From Proteles cristata cristata (lineage: Eukaryota; Chordata; Mammalia; Carnivora; Hyaenidae): a stretch of 64,000 nt of DNA. The stretch lies in NCBI GenBank assembly GCA_017311185.1, contig JAESUZ010003409.1:124001-188000 (forward strand), in the 5' to 3' direction. Shown here piece after piece: positions 34,951 to 44,924 of this stretch. Made by a program: the position numbers and the translations under genes. The notes beneath the pieces are model-generated. The model ran no database searches. It was not told the origin of the DNA and was given only the letters and a program-made list of their open reading frames with translations. Position 1 is the stretch's first letter, and the number at the start of each line of letters is the position of its first letter.

Positions 34951-35174
34951 TTCTTTCTTTCTTTTTTTTAATATTTTTATTTATTTCTGGAGAGAGAGAG
35001 ACAGTGCGAGCAAGGGAGGGTCAGAGAGAGAGGGAGTCACAGACTGAAATAGGCTCCAGGCTCCGAGCTGGCAGTCAGCACAGAGCCCGACACGGGGCTC
35101 GAACCCACGAACTGTGAGATCATGACCTAAGCGAAAGTCGGACGCTTAACCGACTAAGCCACCCAGGTGCCCCT
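34951..35174 (-). mobile_element. Felid tRNA-Lys SINE, 'GCAGTCAGCACAG' subtype, young
   Basis: Reverse and full length, with a perfect 16-bp target duplication TTTCTTTGTTATTTCT at 34935-34950 and 35175-35190. Head AACCGACTAAGCCACCCAGG; middle GGGAGTCACAGACTGAAATA. Confidence 0.97.
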
Positions 35175-35190
35175 TTTCTTTGTTATTTCT

Positions 35191-35824
35191 ACCAGCACAA
35201 GTTATCGAGTCCTCGGAGGTCTTCGTCAAGAGTTGGACGTAACCAGCGGGGCAGGGGAACTGAAGGACGCTTCGGAGAGATGCGTAAGCCTTGGGGGCAA
35301 GTAGGGAAGACAGTCGACAAGGAAGGAAGAGAAGCCCGTTAGCAGCTGAAATGTTGACCCCAAGAGCCAGGGAAGAAGATACGAGGGTTATTTGAGATAA
35401 GAGCTCACCAAAGCCCTGGACACCAGCAAAGGAATGTGGACGGGAAGCTCCCATTTTTTCCTTCCTTTTAATGGTTCACGGATAGCTTAAGAAAACAAAA
35501 CCAAAAGCCTCCTTCTTCACCCACCTCAGGACGACAGGTTCTCTGGTGCAAGGATGTTGGAGTCCTGGGCCAGCATGGCGCACGGCACATCTCAAAAACT
35601 CAGGAATGCTTGTGGCCTGAATATAATCTCTCCGCAAGGAGGACTCAGCGGGGCCTCTGAGGTTCCTTCAAGGGAACGACAGTCATATTAACGTGTTTAG
35701 ATAAGTTGAAATGCTTCATAGCCTCATGCATTTGTTGTGGCTGATTCATAGCCTAGGGCTTCCATGTTAATTGTAGGAATCCCCTGGAATAAAAACCCCA
35801 ACTGAGAGGGTTCAAAACATTTAT
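35191..35824. other. Unclassified stretch
   Basis: No gene or named repeat is seen. Confidence 0.4.
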
Positions 35825-36045
35825 GGGGGCGCCTGGGGGGGCTCAGTCGGTTAAGCGTCCAACTTCCGCTCAGGTCGTGATCTCAGTTCATGATTCGAGC
35901 CCCACGTTGGGCTCTGTGCTCACAGCTCGGAGCCTGGAGCCTGCTTCTCATTCTGAGGCTGTGTGTGTCTCTCTCTGCCCCTCCCCCACTCACACGCTGT
36001 CTGTCTCTCAAATAATAAATAAACCTTAAAAAATTTTTAAAAAAT
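35825..36045 (+). mobile_element. Felid tRNA-Lys SINE
   Basis: Forward SINE: GGGGGCGCCTGGGGGGGCTC head, ATGATTCGAGCCCCACG, CTCACAGCTCGGAGCCTGGA, then an unusual CATTCTGAGGCTGTGTGTGT middle and an AATAATAAATAAACC tail. Confidence 0.95.
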
Positions 36046-37050
36046 GGTCACAGAGTCTCCAGAAGGAAAATGCAAGGGTCACAGGCCCGTGGTTCCCCAT
36101 CTGGTTCCCCATCTGGTTCCCCTGGAGGCCGTGTGTGGACCACTCTGTGTCACACAGGCTGAGAAACGGTGACCCTGAGGGCTGAAATCTTTAGTACAGG
36201 GAGGGAGATGTGGACACGCATTTCAGTTTTTAGAGGTCGGTGGTAACGACGAAACCCACATAAAAGAATTGCAGTTTGTTGAAATATTAACAAAAGCTTT
36301 CGGGCACAAATTATACCCTATGCAATAATATAGTAGAGACTTTTGCATTGAATACTGTCATTGTTAGAGAGCACAGCTCCCGCGCACAGAATCAGAGATG
36401 GTGGGACATTTCCAATTAATACGAGGACTAAAGAATATAGCTCGGGTGCACGGAGTTGAAGTAAAGTGCCAAATAAGTAACATTTCATACCAATAATTGA
36501 TATAAGAGCTAAAACATTAAATACATAGTTTAAAGCATCAAGATGACACGTAATAATTTTCAGACTTTTCATTAAAATGGGTTTTAATTTTGACTCTGTC
36601 TTTTAAAGTTTTGACTTTAAGCGATAACAAAACAGTGCGATGCGTAGGACCAGGGGCTGAACTACGCTCAGTGACTCAGGCACCCCAGCAATGGCCAAGC
36701 CATAAGGAGTTAACACGGAAGTGTAACCAATTTCAGGTTTTTTCCTCCCGCTACTGCGGCATGAAACACTGGCTGAAACCGCTTTCTGGTGCTGTGTTCA
36801 CGGCCGGAGAAGCACTTCTGCCCACACATCTCAGCCAGCACTGTGGCTGGCTCCTGCCACCATGCCCCCCATCTTCCCGGGCTAGCCTCTGGAAATCTCC
36901 GGTCTGTTCACCTAGATCGGAGGTTGGAATGTTTGTTTGTGGTGTGTTTAGCCGCAAAACCACTGGGTTCTCGGGTTAGAAATCTTGTAAGGACACGAGT
37001 CTAAACGTCTAAACCAAACTGACTCCATGACAGGCTTACGTTTCCCCTCT
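36046..37050. other. Unclassified stretch with a short tandem repeat
   Basis: GGTTCCCCATCT is repeated about 2.7 times at 36091-36122 (period 12). No gene is recognised in the remainder. The frames at 36590-37004 lack domains. Confidence 0.45.
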
Positions 37051-37065
37051 AAACTAGAAGGCCTA

Positions 37066-37290
37066 GGGGCGCCTGGGCGGCTCAGTCGGTTAAGCGTCCG
37101 ACTTCGGCTCAGGTCATGATCTCACAGTTCGTGGGCTCGAGCCCCGCGTCGGGCTCTGTGCTGACAGCTCGGAGCCTGGAGCCTGTTTCGGATTCTGTGT
37201 CTCCCTCTCTCTCTGACCCTCCCCCGCTCACGGTGTCTGTCTCTCTCAGAAATAAATAAAACATAAAAAAAATTAAAAAAAACCCCCAAA
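37066..37290 (+). mobile_element. Felid tRNA-Lys SINE, near consensus
   Basis: Forward and nearly intact: GGGGCGCCTGGGCGGCTCAG, TCGTGGGCTCGAGCCCCGCG, GCTGACAGCTCGGAGCCTGG and TCTCTCTGACCCTCCCCCGC. A perfect 15-bp target duplication AAACTAGAAGGCCTA lies at 37051-37065 and 37291-37305. Very likely young. Confidence 0.98.
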
Positions 37291-37462
37291 AAACTAGAAG
37301 GCCTAAGTTTCAGCTTCCCGAAACTATCCAGCAGTGACACGTTGCCCAAGGCAGGAGAAAGCACCCTTGCAGCACCCAGTCAGGAAAGGCCAGCGACCAC
37401 CCTCCACCTTACTGAGGGAGAGGCCTGGAGATAGAAACTATGGATGGGACCCTGCTACCTAA

Positions 37463-37858
37463 TGTTAAAGTTAACCCGTTAGTCGCCGAACAAGACCCTA
37501 GGCTCGCTCTGTGATTGGTTGAATTTAAAGGTACTCTAACCGTTGTCATTGGATCCCGCCAGAAGTAACGAATACTCTAGACAATGTATATGGTCAAACC
37601 CGCTGTCAATGATGTTGAATTATTATGATTGGATCACTGTTCCCCTGCCACTTCTGTACCTCCCCCGTCTCAAACCCCATAAAAACCCTACTCTGCCGTC
37701 GTTCGGGGCTCTCAGCACGGACCCACGGCGTTGGTGAGGTCTGGGAGCCCGAGCTCGAGCCCGAATAAACGGCCTTTGCCTTTGCATGCGTGACTCGGTC
37801 TCCCCGGGGGTCTCTGGCCGGTGAGGATGCTGCGATGTGGGTGTAAGAATCTGACACA
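37463..37858 (+). mobile_element. Endogenous retrovirus LTR (class I-like), apparently solo
   Basis: It has a promoter-to-polyA layout: CCAAT boxes in reverse (GATTGG at 37514 and 37627), a TATA box CATAAAAACC at 37678-37687, a likely start region near 37705 (CGGGGCTCTCAGC), AATAAA at 37764-37769, then a TTGCATGCG...CTCGGTCTCCCC segment as in gammaretrovirus-like U5. TGTTAAAG at the left and TGACACA at the right are possible ends. I see no matching target duplication, so both ends are approximate. No gag, pol or env sequence follows within this window. Confidence 0.6.
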
Positions 37859-37859
37859 G

Positions 37860-38400
37860 AACTGTGGTCAGGGTGGGCTGCACGGGAGACCAGGAGACGG
37901 CGGGGACCGCCACACGGCCTTGCGGCTCTGCCCTTGGACTTGGGGGCTCCCGCCCTCCCGGATTTCCGCCTTCCTCGCTCCTCTCCGCGGCGCGGGCTCG
38001 TGGAAACCCTTCGGCCCCCTGCCCCCACGCGTCAGGGGGGCGAGCGTCGGTGCCCGGCTCCCTGAGCCGTTGTCGGGGCAGAAGATGCGGCGGAGGGCGG
38101 GCAGCGCCCACGGCCCTGGCCCCTGTTCCCAAGCTCGCGGCCTCACAGACGCCGTGGGGTCTGCCCTCTGCCGGGACTGGCCTCCCGTCCGAGACGCCTG
38201 CCGGCCTGGGCGGCCCATCCCCGGCCACCCGTGCGGGGCAGCCCCTCTCCGCCACCCCGGGGCCTGGGGGGCAGGTGGGCGTGGCCCGCACGGGGCTCCG
38301 GGGCCTCTCCTGCGAGGGAGGACCGCCGGCCGCAGGCCTACCCGTGCTTCCGGCCCGCGGGCTGCGTCTCTGACGTGCGCCGGAAGTGACGGACCAGAAT
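37860..38400. promoter_or_regulatory. CpG island
   Basis: Dense CpGs and high GC over about 540 bp, with a CRE-half/ETS pair (TGACGTGCGCCGGAAGTGAC) at 38371-38390. The composition suits a promoter island. It directly abuts the retroviral LTR, whose transcript would run into it. Both strands are open in several frames (up to 222 codons, minus), as expected of stop-poor GC-rich DNA. I find no recognisable exon of a known gene, so the served gene, if any, is unknown. Confidence 0.5.
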
Positions 38401-39195
38401 CCGGCTGAGCCCCACGCCCTCTGCTCCTGGAACGGAATGTCTCACCACGACCCAGGGCCTCGGCCCAGAAGGGGGCCGCCTTCTGTTTCGAGGAGTCTTC
38501 CTTCGGTTCTGGTGGTTACGCCCAGCACCTTTCTGTTTTGTTTCAAGGAGGTGCCATTGTGTGTGTCTCGCACAGTGAGTGGGAGCTTTCTGGCCCCCGC
38601 CGTGCCTCCCTCTCTGTCCACACTGGCTTGCGACGTCATTGCCGGCGAAAGGGCTCAGTCGGAGGAACGTCCATTGCTTGAGTGCATGTGTTCGAAGTCA
38701 CTTTGGAGAAAGGAGGTTTGTTACGGCGTCTGCCCTCCGTGGAAAATACATGAAATATTAACCTGTTTACAGCTTAAAATCGGTAATTCAAACACCAGTG
38801 TGCAAGTAGACTATTCCAGCGTCACCTTCTTTTCCTACAGGGACCACGTACTGATACTCACCAGTTACCACTCAGTCTCGGAGGGAGTAATTTGTTGGCT
38901 TATTATTCTCCCCACAAAGGTTTAGGGGCCACCTGCTCACGCCAGGCAAGCGCCCGAAAGAAGGGGCCAAAGAGGCGTAGACCGTGGCCACTCTATTTCA
39001 GTGAGTGCAGCAGCCGGCTGAAAACACATTTGGCAAGAGGTTTCTAGAAGACTGTAAATTGTTTGTTCCAAACCAATCACATTCCCCGTCTTCCCCTCTG
39101 CCAGGGACGCTGTCCCCACAGCCGTTTTCTCAGCCATCCCAGCAGGGACGGCGACACACCCCTCTCGGCCAGGGAGGCAACTTTGGCTGGGACCT
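38401..39195. other. Unclassified stretch
   Basis: No gene is supported. The 179-codon plus-strand frame at 38386-38925 starts inside the CpG island and shows no domain. Confidence 0.4.
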
Positions 39196-39199
39196 TCCT

Positions 39200-40140
39200 T
39201 TTCTTTTTTGATGTGTATTCATAACTCCTGGAAGCGTTTTGATCATGCTTTCAAGTCTCTGTCAGATGACGCTAACATCTCTTTCATGTCAGTGTTGGTA
39301 TCTATCGGTTGTCTGTTTTTTTTGTTTATTTTTTTTTTAAATTCCTGTCAAGATACTTCTGGTTGATGGTGTGACAAATGAGTCGTGATTGAATCCTGGG
39401 CATGTTTACGTAACGGTGTAAGACACTGGATTGTAGTCAGTTCTGCTTCGGAGGTCTTTTCTTGACACCATTGTAGCCGGGGACGGGGCCTCCTTGTTAC
39501 AGTCAGGTGAATGTAGGGCCTCCAGTCCCCCCCCCCCGAAATGACCTCCCCCCATGGTTGTCGAGGGCTCTTCTGTACTGCCGGCTGAGGATGGAGGTGC
39601 TGGGTCCCCATCTGCTGTCCTCTGCCGCCGGGGGGGCGGGAGCGCCTGACCGGCAGCCGCGATGAAGGTTGTGGCCATTCACTTGGCCTTCTCTGACACC
39701 ATCTGTGCGTGCGACTGCGAGTGTGTGTGCTGGGGCACCTTGTCACGACGTTGGGGGGGCACAGATTTTCCCACAGTGTCTGGCTGGAGGAGACAGGTCA
39801 CTGTCTCAAAGATTTCTGGTCTCCTAAGCTGCCACTTTCCCAGTCCTTTGTCAAGAGAGAAAAGGCTTTCATGGATTGTTTTGGTCTGTGCCTTTTGGAG
39901 TTTCTTGGTTGCCAATCTCTTTGGCTCCAAACCTAGAATACACAAGGCTGGCAGAAAACGTAGGGAGCTTGCCACTGTTTTGTTCCTTGAGTCTTCGTCT
40001 GTCTTCTCCAGTCCCTCTTTCAGGGTCCTCTTATATTGTTTTTAAATATAAAAGCCAAGGTTTTTGTTGTATTTAAAAATAAAACATGTACCAGGGGACC
40101 GAGGGAGAAGTGCGTCTACATCCCGGAAGTGGAAATCCGT
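39200..40140 (-). mobile_element. L1M 5' UTR, antisense
   Basis: Ordered antisense matches to an L1M-type 5' UTR: GATGACGCTAACATCTCTTT, ATGTCAGTGTTGGTATCTAT, CTTCTGGTTGATGGTGTGAC, GATTGAATCCTGGGCATGTT, CTTGGCCTTCTCTGACACCA, TTGGTTGCCAATCTCTTTGG, TTGCCACTGTTTTGTTCC and AGAAGTGCGTCTACATCC. CpG-rich patches within it (39590-39720) come from the L1 5' UTR and not from a gene promoter. No ORF1 or ORF2 is attached. Confidence 0.6.
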
Positions 40141-40358
40141 AGACTGTACTCTGAGGTCACAGGGTGGCCTTATTTCTCAAAGGGAGAGTTCGGGTGGAGG
40201 AGCCAGGCATTTGCCCTCTGCCCTTCCGTGAACCTGCCCCTGATGTTGGAGATAGTCACAGCCATCCTGTGACCGTGAGCGTGAAAGGCAGATGGGCAGA
40301 GGTGGCAGGGCTTCTCCCGGGTAGCTTGTCACTTCTTGTTACAAGAAAAAAGCAAATC

Positions 40359-40575
40359 GCGGGGCGCCTGGGTGGCTCAGTCGGCTAAGCATCCGACTTC
40401 GGCTCAGGTCACGATCTCACGGTTCGTGGGTTCGAGCCCCGCGTCGGGCTCTGTGCTGACAGCCAGCTCATAGCATGGAGCCTGTTTCGGATTCTGTGTC
40501 TCCTTCTCTCTCTGACCCTCCCCTGTTCCTGCTGTGTCTCTCTCTCTCAGAAATAAATAAAACATTAAAAAAAAA
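40359..40575 (+). mobile_element. Felid tRNA-Lys SINE, 'CAGCCAGCTCATAGCATGG' subtype
   Basis: Forward, with a perfect 15-bp target duplication AGAAAAAAGCAAATC (40344-40358 and 40576-40590). It shares the insertion CAGCCAGCTCATAGCATGG and the CTCCTTCTCTC middle with the copy at 42386, marking a common source. Confidence 0.97.
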
Positions 40576-40884
40576 AGAAAAAAGCAAATCCCTATATGCT
40601 TGTCATTGATCACAGCCTAATTTCATTCCATCCAATACAAAGCTCATTTGTTACAGGAGCCGGTGAATCGGTAAGTAAGTAGTAATTATCTCTGGACCTT
40701 GTACTGTCTCTCCATTCTTCTCCCTTTACCACGAGTACCGTTACTTTGTCCACGGGCTCAACACCATAGGGATATGTTTGAATTTTGCAAAAATATGCAC
40801 TCTTTGGTACATTTGCCTTCCTTACATTGTTTGAGTCCGTAGGATAAGTCATTATAGGTGATCTGAAAATAAAACTAAACATAT

Positions 40885-41220
40885 TTTTTATTACTTTAAT
40901 AAACAGAGTGGTGGGCAAAATGGGTGAATGGGGTCAGAAGGTGCAAACTTGCATTTATTAACTAAATAAGTCCTGAGGATGTAATGTGTTGCATGGCAAC
41001 TATAGTTAATGCTGGATTGCATATTTGTTAAAAGAGTAGATCTTGAAAGTTCTCATGGGGGAAACGTTGGAACTGTGCATGGTGATGGATGCTAATTAGA
41101 TTACTGGCATGATCATTTTGCAATAAATACAAATATTGAATCATTATATTATACAGCTGAAATTAATATAATGTCATATCTCAATTATACTTCAATTTAA
41201 AAATATTTAAAGATATGATA
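40885..41220 (+). mobile_element. L1MA/L1MB-like 3' end, sense
   Basis: AACTAAATAAGTCCTGAGGA, TGTAATGTGTTGCATGGCAA, GAGTAGATCTTGAAAGTTCT, GTGATGGATGCTAATTAGAT, TTTGCAATAAATACAAATAT and TATAATGTCATATCTCAATT follow the L1MA-type 3' UTR end in sense, closing in an A-rich tail. Confidence 0.8.
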
Positions 41221-41239
41221 CATTTTTAAAAAATGAGCA

Positions 41240-41424
41240 GGGGTGCCTGGGTGGCTCAGTCAGTTGAGCATCTGACACTTGATTTTGACTCAGGTCATGA
41301 TTGCAGGGTTGTGGGATTGAGCCCCATGTCAGCATGGATCTTGCTTAAGATTCTCTCTCTCTCTCCCCGCCTCTACCCCTCCCTCATGTAAAAAAGTAAA
41401 AATAAAAAATAAATTAAAAAAAAG
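41240..41424 (+). mobile_element. Older carnivore tRNA-Lys SINE
   Basis: Forward: GGGGTGCCTGGGTGGCTCAG, CTGACACTTGATTTTGACTC, TTGTGGGATTGAGCCCCATG, a short CT-rich middle and AAATAAATTAAAAAAAA tail. It lacks the felid GACAGCTCGGAGCC module, so it belongs to the stratum shared more widely among carnivores. Confidence 0.9.
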
Positions 41425-41439
41425 AAATGGACAAGTGTT

Positions 41440-41630
41440 GGGGCGCCTGGGGGGCTCAGTCAGTTGAGCAGCTGACTCTTGATTTCAACTCAGGTCATGA
41501 TCTCACAGTTGTGGGATCGAGCTAAGTGTGGAACCTGCTTGGGATTCTCTCTCTCCCTCTCCCTGCCCCTCCCCCACTCACTCTTTTGTGTTGTGTGTGT
41601 TCTCTCTTTAAATAAATAAATAAACTTTAA
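41440..41630 (+). mobile_element. Older carnivore tRNA-Lys SINE
   Basis: Forward: GGGGCGCCTGGGGGGCTCAG, CTGACTCTTGATTTCAACTC, GTTGTGGGATCGAG, and an AAATAAATAAATAAAC tail. Target duplications AAATGGACAAGTGT (41425-41438) and AAATGGGGAAGTGT (41631-41644). It sits only about 15 bp after the preceding SINE. Confidence 0.92.
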
Positions 41631-41699
41631 AAAATGGGGAAGTGTAAAGATGTCACTTTGGAATCAATATTATGAGTAAAAATACCTTTATCTCTATTG

Positions 41700-41945
41700 G
41701 TCTTTATATGTTTTAAAAAGCTTTATATATAAATATTATGTATACATAGACATAATATAAATTAATATAAATGTAATAGGAATAACATGTACTTATATAA
41801 ACATAATATATTTATATTATTTATTCAATATAATGCATATTTATATTTATATTGTATTATAAATATTCATATTATTTATTAATATAATACATATTATAAT
41901 GTAAACATATTAAGTATATATAAATATAATTTCCAGGTTATAAAA
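41700..41945. repeat. AT-rich low-complexity tract
   Basis: About 240 bp of almost pure A/T made of TATAAATATAAT-like words, with partial inverted repeats (ATATTATTTATT, AATAATATAAAT-type). It probably grew by slippage next to the TATCTC microsatellite. Confidence 0.8.
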
Positions 41946-41961
41946 TACCCACATGTATGTT

Positions 41962-42106
41962 TTATCTCTACCTCTATCTTCATATCTATCTCTATCTCCA
42001 TATCTATCTGTATCTCTATCTCCATATCTGTCTCTATCTCTATCTCCATATCTATCTCTATCTCTGTCTCTATATCTGTCTCTATCTCTGTCTTTATATC
42101 TAGCTA
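41962..42106. repeat. TATCTC/TATCTG microsatellite
   Basis: Hexamer-based repeat of TCTATCTC, CATATC and TGTCTC units for about 145 bp, with a higher-order unit of TCTCTATCTCCATATCTA repeated. Likely polymorphic in length. Confidence 0.88.
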
Positions 42107-42368
42107 AAAAGAATCAATAGGTTTCAAGTGGAGTCACTTGTGCAAAGCCCCACATCACCAATCCCAGGATTACTACCGAACCTAATTGCAGTTTCCGCCT
42201 TCCCCAGGAATGTAATCTTAACCAGTCAGTCTGAAATTTCCTGGTCAGCACCTGTGAGGTAATTCAACTAAGAGACCCTTTTTGTCTCTCGAAGGAAGAT
42301 GGCCTTGTCCAAAATAATCCTTTTTTTCTTTGTTTGTGACTTCCACATCACACTGACTCTCTGTCTTT
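42107..42368. other. Unclassified stretch
   Basis: No gene is seen. The block CCCCACATCACCAATCCCAG through AATTTCCTGGTCAGCACC could be an LTR fragment, but I cannot assign it. Confidence 0.35.
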
Positions 42369-42385
42369 AAAAGCCTTTCATTTTT

Positions 42386-42610
42386 GGGGCGCCTGAGTGG
42401 CTCAGTCGGTTAAGCGTCTGACTTTGGCTCAGGTCATGATTTTGCAGTTCGTCGGTTCGAGCCCTGCATCGGGCTCTGTGCTGACAGCCAGCTCATAGCA
42501 TGGAGCCTCTTTCGGATTCTGTGTCTCCTTCTCTCTGCCCCTCCCCAACTCACGCTCTGTTTCCCTCTATCTCAATAATAAATAAAAACATTTAAAAAAC
42601 TAAAAAAATT
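42386..42610 (+). mobile_element. Felid tRNA-Lys SINE, 'CAGCCAGCTCATAGCATGG' subtype
   Basis: Forward, with imperfect target duplications AAAAGCCTTTCATTTTT (42369-42385) and AAAATCCTTCCATTTTT (42611-42627). It shares the CAGCCAGCTCATAGCATGG insertion with the copy at 40359 but is more diverged. Confidence 0.96.
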
Positions 42611-42794
42611 AAAATCCTTCCATTTTTTTTCCCGGCTCATCCTTTCTCCTAGCTAGATGGCATGCTACCCAATTTAAGAACTGCTGGGTAAAACCAGTCA
42701 GATCTTCAAATGTACTCAGCTCTATTTTTGTGATTTAAATACATGTATTTTATTATATATATATCCTTTTTTTAATCGTTATATGTATAATCCC

Positions 42795-42965
42795 ATTGTC
42801 TCCTCACCACAGCCCTGTGAGGTGGTCACTGATATTTCCCCCACTTCATACGTGAGAAAAGTATGAGCCCACAAGTTAAGCGATTTGCCCCGTGTCTCAC
42901 AGCTGATGGCTGATGGAGGCCTGAGTCTCACACTCGGATCCTGACCATGGGGTGCACCGTTCCCA
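42795..42965 (-). mobile_element. MIR
   Basis: CACAGCCCTGTGAGGTGGTC, then ACTTCATACGTGAGAAAAGT, AGTTAAGCGATTTGCCCCGT and GAGGCCTGAGTCTCACACTC give the MIR complement in order. Confidence 0.75.
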
Positions 42966-43087
42966 GCATCACCCTTTGCAATCTTTGAGAAGAGGTGTTT
43001 TGACAGACAAGGGAGAATTTCAAGTGTAAAATTATAGCCAGAGCCTTGAAAAGACCCTTGATAAATCAGTACTGGGCTGTGATCGAG

Positions 43088-43301
43088 AGCAGGGCTGGCA
43101 AACTTCTTCTGTGAAGGGCCAGCCAGTAAGTAGCTCAGGCTTTGCGGGCCGTACGGTCTCTGTGGCACATTTGTCTGGTCTCATTCTTTTTTTTTTTTTT
43201 TTTTTTTTTTAATAACCAACTGTCGACAAAAGGTAGAAATCATTTTTAGCTCACAGGCCACGTGGAAAGGGGCTGCCGGCTGGATTGGGCTGTGGGTCTG
43301 C
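43088..43301 (+). mobile_element. hAT-Charlie element (MER1-like) with poly-T expansion
   Basis: AGGGCTGGCAAACTTCTTCT, GTGAAGGGCCAGCCAGTAAG, GGCTTTGCGGGCCGTACGGT and a closing GGATTGGGCTGTGGGTCTGC follow the same layout as the copy at 9485, here in forward orientation. A 24-T run (43187-43210) replaces part of the middle and may mark a lost retroposon tail. Confidence 0.7.
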
Positions 43302-44339
43302 AAGGAGCGCTCACAGGCAGCAGAGTCGGCGAGTCCTGGCTTCGAGCCGCAAGGGTGTGCACGGCGCGAGGGCCCACGAGGGTCTGCGCTCCATTGGAAA
43401 ACAGACCTTCCCATCTCTTATCTGCATGGAGGAGGCGGGGGTCTGATGTGGGGCGGGTGGAGAAAGCGTTGAGCTGACCCCTGAGCGTGGGACTTTGGCT
43501 AACTCGTTCGACTTTGCACTGACCACCTGGTGGCGAGACACAGTCTAATTGTGTGTTGTCCTAACACGTGGACTAGGGTTTCCTGCTTTTCCTCACGAGG
43601 GCACATGTCTCAGCTCCCACCCAGAGATGTCTCTTAGGCCGTTACTAGATGTGAGAACTGGGCGACCTCTGGGAATGCTTTACCATCTGGCGGCAGCGCG
43701 GACCCCGGCGGCAGCGCGGGCTCCGCTTACAGAGGAAGGCGGCCCGGCGTGGGCTTTGCTAGGGCCATGCCCCCAGTTCTGCGCCTCGTGGCTCCTTGGA
43801 TGCGCTTGTTTCCAGTCTTCTCACTTGCAAACATGAGAATGTGGAGATGGGTCGTCTGCAAGCTCTCCCCCATGGCGATGCTAGCCTTACGCTAGTGGCC
43901 GCATGGAAAACCGTGTCCTACACGACTTTCGAGTTGTTCAGAATTCATTAACAGGGTACCATACTCTACTGCCTCAGTACTAAAGACCTCACAGAGTGGC
44001 TGGAGGTCTTCACTGTAACTTTTTTTTTTTTACTTTAGGACAAAAACATATGCACTATAAATCGTAGAAAACAATACTTCTGTGCTATCGCGATCACATT
44101 CGGAAATGCAGTGTGGAGAATTAAGAAAATATTCAGACAATCCAATTTAGTTTTCTTTCCATTTTCTGGATAATTCTGGTTAGCTGCATAGTTACCATTA
44201 TTTTCCATTTCCTTTGCTATGGAGAGGGGAATGCAAACTTTATGCCCAAATATGAATCTTTCATTAAAGAAGTCAAATTTGGGATATTTCTTCCCATTTC
44301 TGATGGCCTAGATGTTATTAGCGTTACTGGGAAATGTAA
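43302..44339. other. Unclassified stretch
   Basis: No gene is supported. A GCGGCAGCGCGG duplication lies at 43690-43725. The region becomes AT-rich from about 43900 toward the L1 fragment. Confidence 0.4.
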
Positions 44340-44589
44340 GGAGAATGTTTTTGGGAAATAATTGAGCAACATTATTGAGTATTGGGTCTTAAAAATGTTC
44401 CGATCTTTTGACCCTGTAAGTTCCCATCTATTAATCTATTTTAAGGATGTAGTAGTTAATGCTGACAAATTTATGCACGGATATGTACATTATAGCATTA
44501 TTTACATAGATGTTGGGGAAATTTTTAACAGTGAGGAAATGGCTAAAACATTATACTTCTACTCAGTGAACATTATGGTACAAAGATAT
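44340..44589 (+). mobile_element. L1ME-like fragment, sense
   Basis: AAAATGTTCCGATCTTTTGA, CCATCTATTAATCTATTTTA, AAATTTATGCACGGATATGT and ATAGCATTATTTACATAGAT match, in order, the distal ORF2/3' region of old L1ME elements in sense. Cut at the right by a SINE. Confidence 0.6.
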
Positions 44590-44803
44590 GGGGCGCCTGG
44601 GTGGCTTAGTCGGTTAAGTGTCCGACTTTCGCTTAGGTCATGATCTCGCGGTTCGTGGGTTCGAGCCCAGCGTCGGGCTCTGTGCTGACTGCCAGCTCAG
44701 ACCCTGGAGCCTGTTTCAGAGTCTGTCACTCCCTCTCTGACCCTCCCCTGCTCATGCTGTCTCTCTCTCTCCTAGAAATAAATAAAACATTAAAAAAAAA
44801 AAA
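44590..44803 (+). mobile_element. Felid tRNA-Lys SINE, 'GACTGCCAGCTCAG' subtype
   Basis: Forward: GGGGCGCCTGGGTGGCTTAG, GACTTTCGCTTAGGTCATGA, GCTGACTGCCAGCTCAGACC, TCTCTCCTAGAAATAAATAA, then a pure A-tail. It has the same subtype markers as the reverse copies at 5794, 31285, 34951 and 46134. Confidence 0.97.
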
Positions 44804-44806
44804 AGA

Positions 44807-44846
44807 TGTGTAAAGCCACCAATATGTTTGTAAAGCCACCAATATG
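44807..44846. repeat. 20-bp tandem duplication
   Basis: TGTAAAGCCACCAATATG occurs twice in a row with period 20, directly after the SINE tail. Confidence 0.9.
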
Positions 44847-44924
44847 CCACAAGTGACAATGGGCAAACTATAGAAACTGAGTGCACTTATTTGTAACTGT
44901 ACAAAAGAAAGCATCCTACCAGTT

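Noticed and set aside
37606..38408. Frames of 222 and 140 codons (minus) and 195 and 169 codons (plus)
   Set aside because: They span an LTR and a CpG island, overlap on both strands, and show no recognisable domain.
37463..40140. A longer endogenous retrovirus body downstream of the LTR
   Set aside because: No gag, pol or env similarity and no second LTR are seen; the sequence after the LTR is a CpG island, unclassified DNA and an L1 5' UTR.
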